64,000 nucleotides of DNA from Bacteroidota bacterium. GTDB taxonomy: Bacteria > Bacteroidota > Ignavibacteria > UBA10030 > UBA8401. The stretch spans positions 1 through 64,000 of the forward strand of contig JAUXTU010000015.1 in the NCBI GenBank assembly GCA_030679145.1. The letters are read 5' to 3'. The notes under the pieces were generated by a model that was not told the DNA's origin, searched no databases, and saw only the letters and a program-made list of their open reading frames with translations. Below are positions 63,632 through 64,000 of the stretch, one piece after another (the first letter of the stretch is position 1; each line of letters starts with the position of its first letter). The position numbers were made by a program, and so were the translations under genes.

Positions 63632-64000
63632 TTACGGATGAGCATCATTCATTCGTGTATAATCTATACCAATAGCATGGCAGCCAATGCAGCCTGCTCC
63701 CTTTTTACTAGCCGAATACAGGATTGAACCTGTTGGAGAGATTTCAGCCCACACCCAGCCGTTAGCATCTGCATTTTTATCGCCGGTTCTTTTAAAGAGA
63801 AAAACATACGTGGTTAACGCATTGTTTGTATAGAGTTCTTTAACGATGAGCGAAGAATCCGGAAAAATTGTGCCGGCCTTTACTTTACCGGCTCCATCCA
63901 AATATTTTGCTGCAATGGAATTATATCGTGTGCGAAGTTTTGCATCAGGATGCCCTGAGTTCCCCCCTTTGGAAATTGTATCCGAAGTATTTTTGTAAAA
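63632..64000 (-). CDS. Cytochrome P460-like heme protein, partial at window edge
   Basis: C-terminal 122 residues; the frame is open to base 64000, so the start lies outside. A TTG at 63901 is internal, not a start. The sequence has a c-type heme motif CIGCH (GAGCIGCHAIGIDY) near the end and a P460-like domain pattern before it (HPDAKLRTRYNSIAAKY, FPDSSLIVKELY, NGWVWAEISPTGSILYSAS). The protein is probably exported and binds one heme covalently. It lies 77 bp upstream of the precursor gene in the same direction. A role in redox or peroxide handling alongside the peptide is inferred. Confidence 0.78.
   Translation of the reverse strand, partial: FYKNTSDTISKGGNSGHPDAKLRTRYNSIAAKYLDGAGKVKAGTIFPDSSLIVKELYTNNALTTYVFLFKRTGDKNADANGWVWAEISPTGSILYSASKKGAGCIGCHAIGIDYTRMNDAHP

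Overview
The window looks like chromosomal DNA from a Gram-negative bacterium of the Bacteroidota/Chlorobiota assemblage, most like Ignavibacteria. Reasons: type IX secretion (T9SS) C-terminal sorting domains with the NYPNPFNP signature in three proteins, many Sec-exported lipoproteins and outer-membrane barrels, clear AAGGAG ribosome binding sites (unusual in classical Bacteroidetes), AT-rich intergenic DNA and many REP-like palindromes. The taxon is an inference from content. No rRNA, tRNA, CRISPR array or prophage was recognised.

Layout. 1-1061: a complete insertion sequence (IS256-variant, zinc-finger transposase, apparent frameshift near its start), followed by a MITE-like palindrome. 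1.3-13.8 kb: housekeeping and accessory genes (MDR oxidoreductase, DUF4386, AspT/YidE-type transporter, secreted beta-propeller, two secreted DNA/RNA nucleases, TauE/SafE permease, DUF3267 zincin-like protein, NagX/DUF5009 acyltransferase-like protein, secreted GH13 amylase). 13.9-17.9 kb: an unrecognised cytoplasmic protein coupled to a membrane zf-HC2 protein (possible sigma/anti-sigma pair), a LamG protein and a minimal T9SS cargo. 18.1-22.3 kb: RND efflux adaptor and pump. 22.3-28.8 kb: DEAD-box helicase, a barrel protein, a CotH-kinase/lamin-tail T9SS protein, SIMPL and CDGSH proteins. 28.9-33.2 kb: a MacAB/Lol-like ABC export operon of adaptor, ATPase and two permeases. 33.4-42.2 kb: small stress and accessory genes (DinB, nucleotidyltransferase, YdeI/DUF1801, SRPBCC, GNAT, OsmC, two unknown lipoprotein-like genes, exported MsrA).

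42.2-53.9 kb: a palindrome-rich promoter region, an HTH regulator with a B12-binding-like effector domain, then a co-directional series of exported repeat proteins. The series ends in a 1333-residue Big-1-like/dockerin/T9SS protein and lipoproteins; it looks like a regulated cell-surface locus. 54-58.4 kb: a lipoprotein beta-propeller, then agmatine deiminase and N-carbamoylputrescine amidase (arginine to putrescine route) split by a four-helix-bundle gene flanked by inverted repeats. 58.4-59.6 kb: fabF.

59.9-64 kb: the most interesting region. It is a bufferin/HvfABCD-like RiPP operon transcribed leftwards: a cytochrome P460-like heme protein (cut by the window edge), a Sec-exported precursor with six cysteines on a hexad register, a DUF692/MNIO maturase, an outer-membrane barrel protein, a DUF2063 partner protein and a DoxX-like membrane protein. 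The precursor motif (D-G/S-C-x-G-K-D) differs from the EGKCG motif of described bufferins, and the barrel and heme protein are extra components. I infer a copper- or metal-handling peptide system of a variant type.
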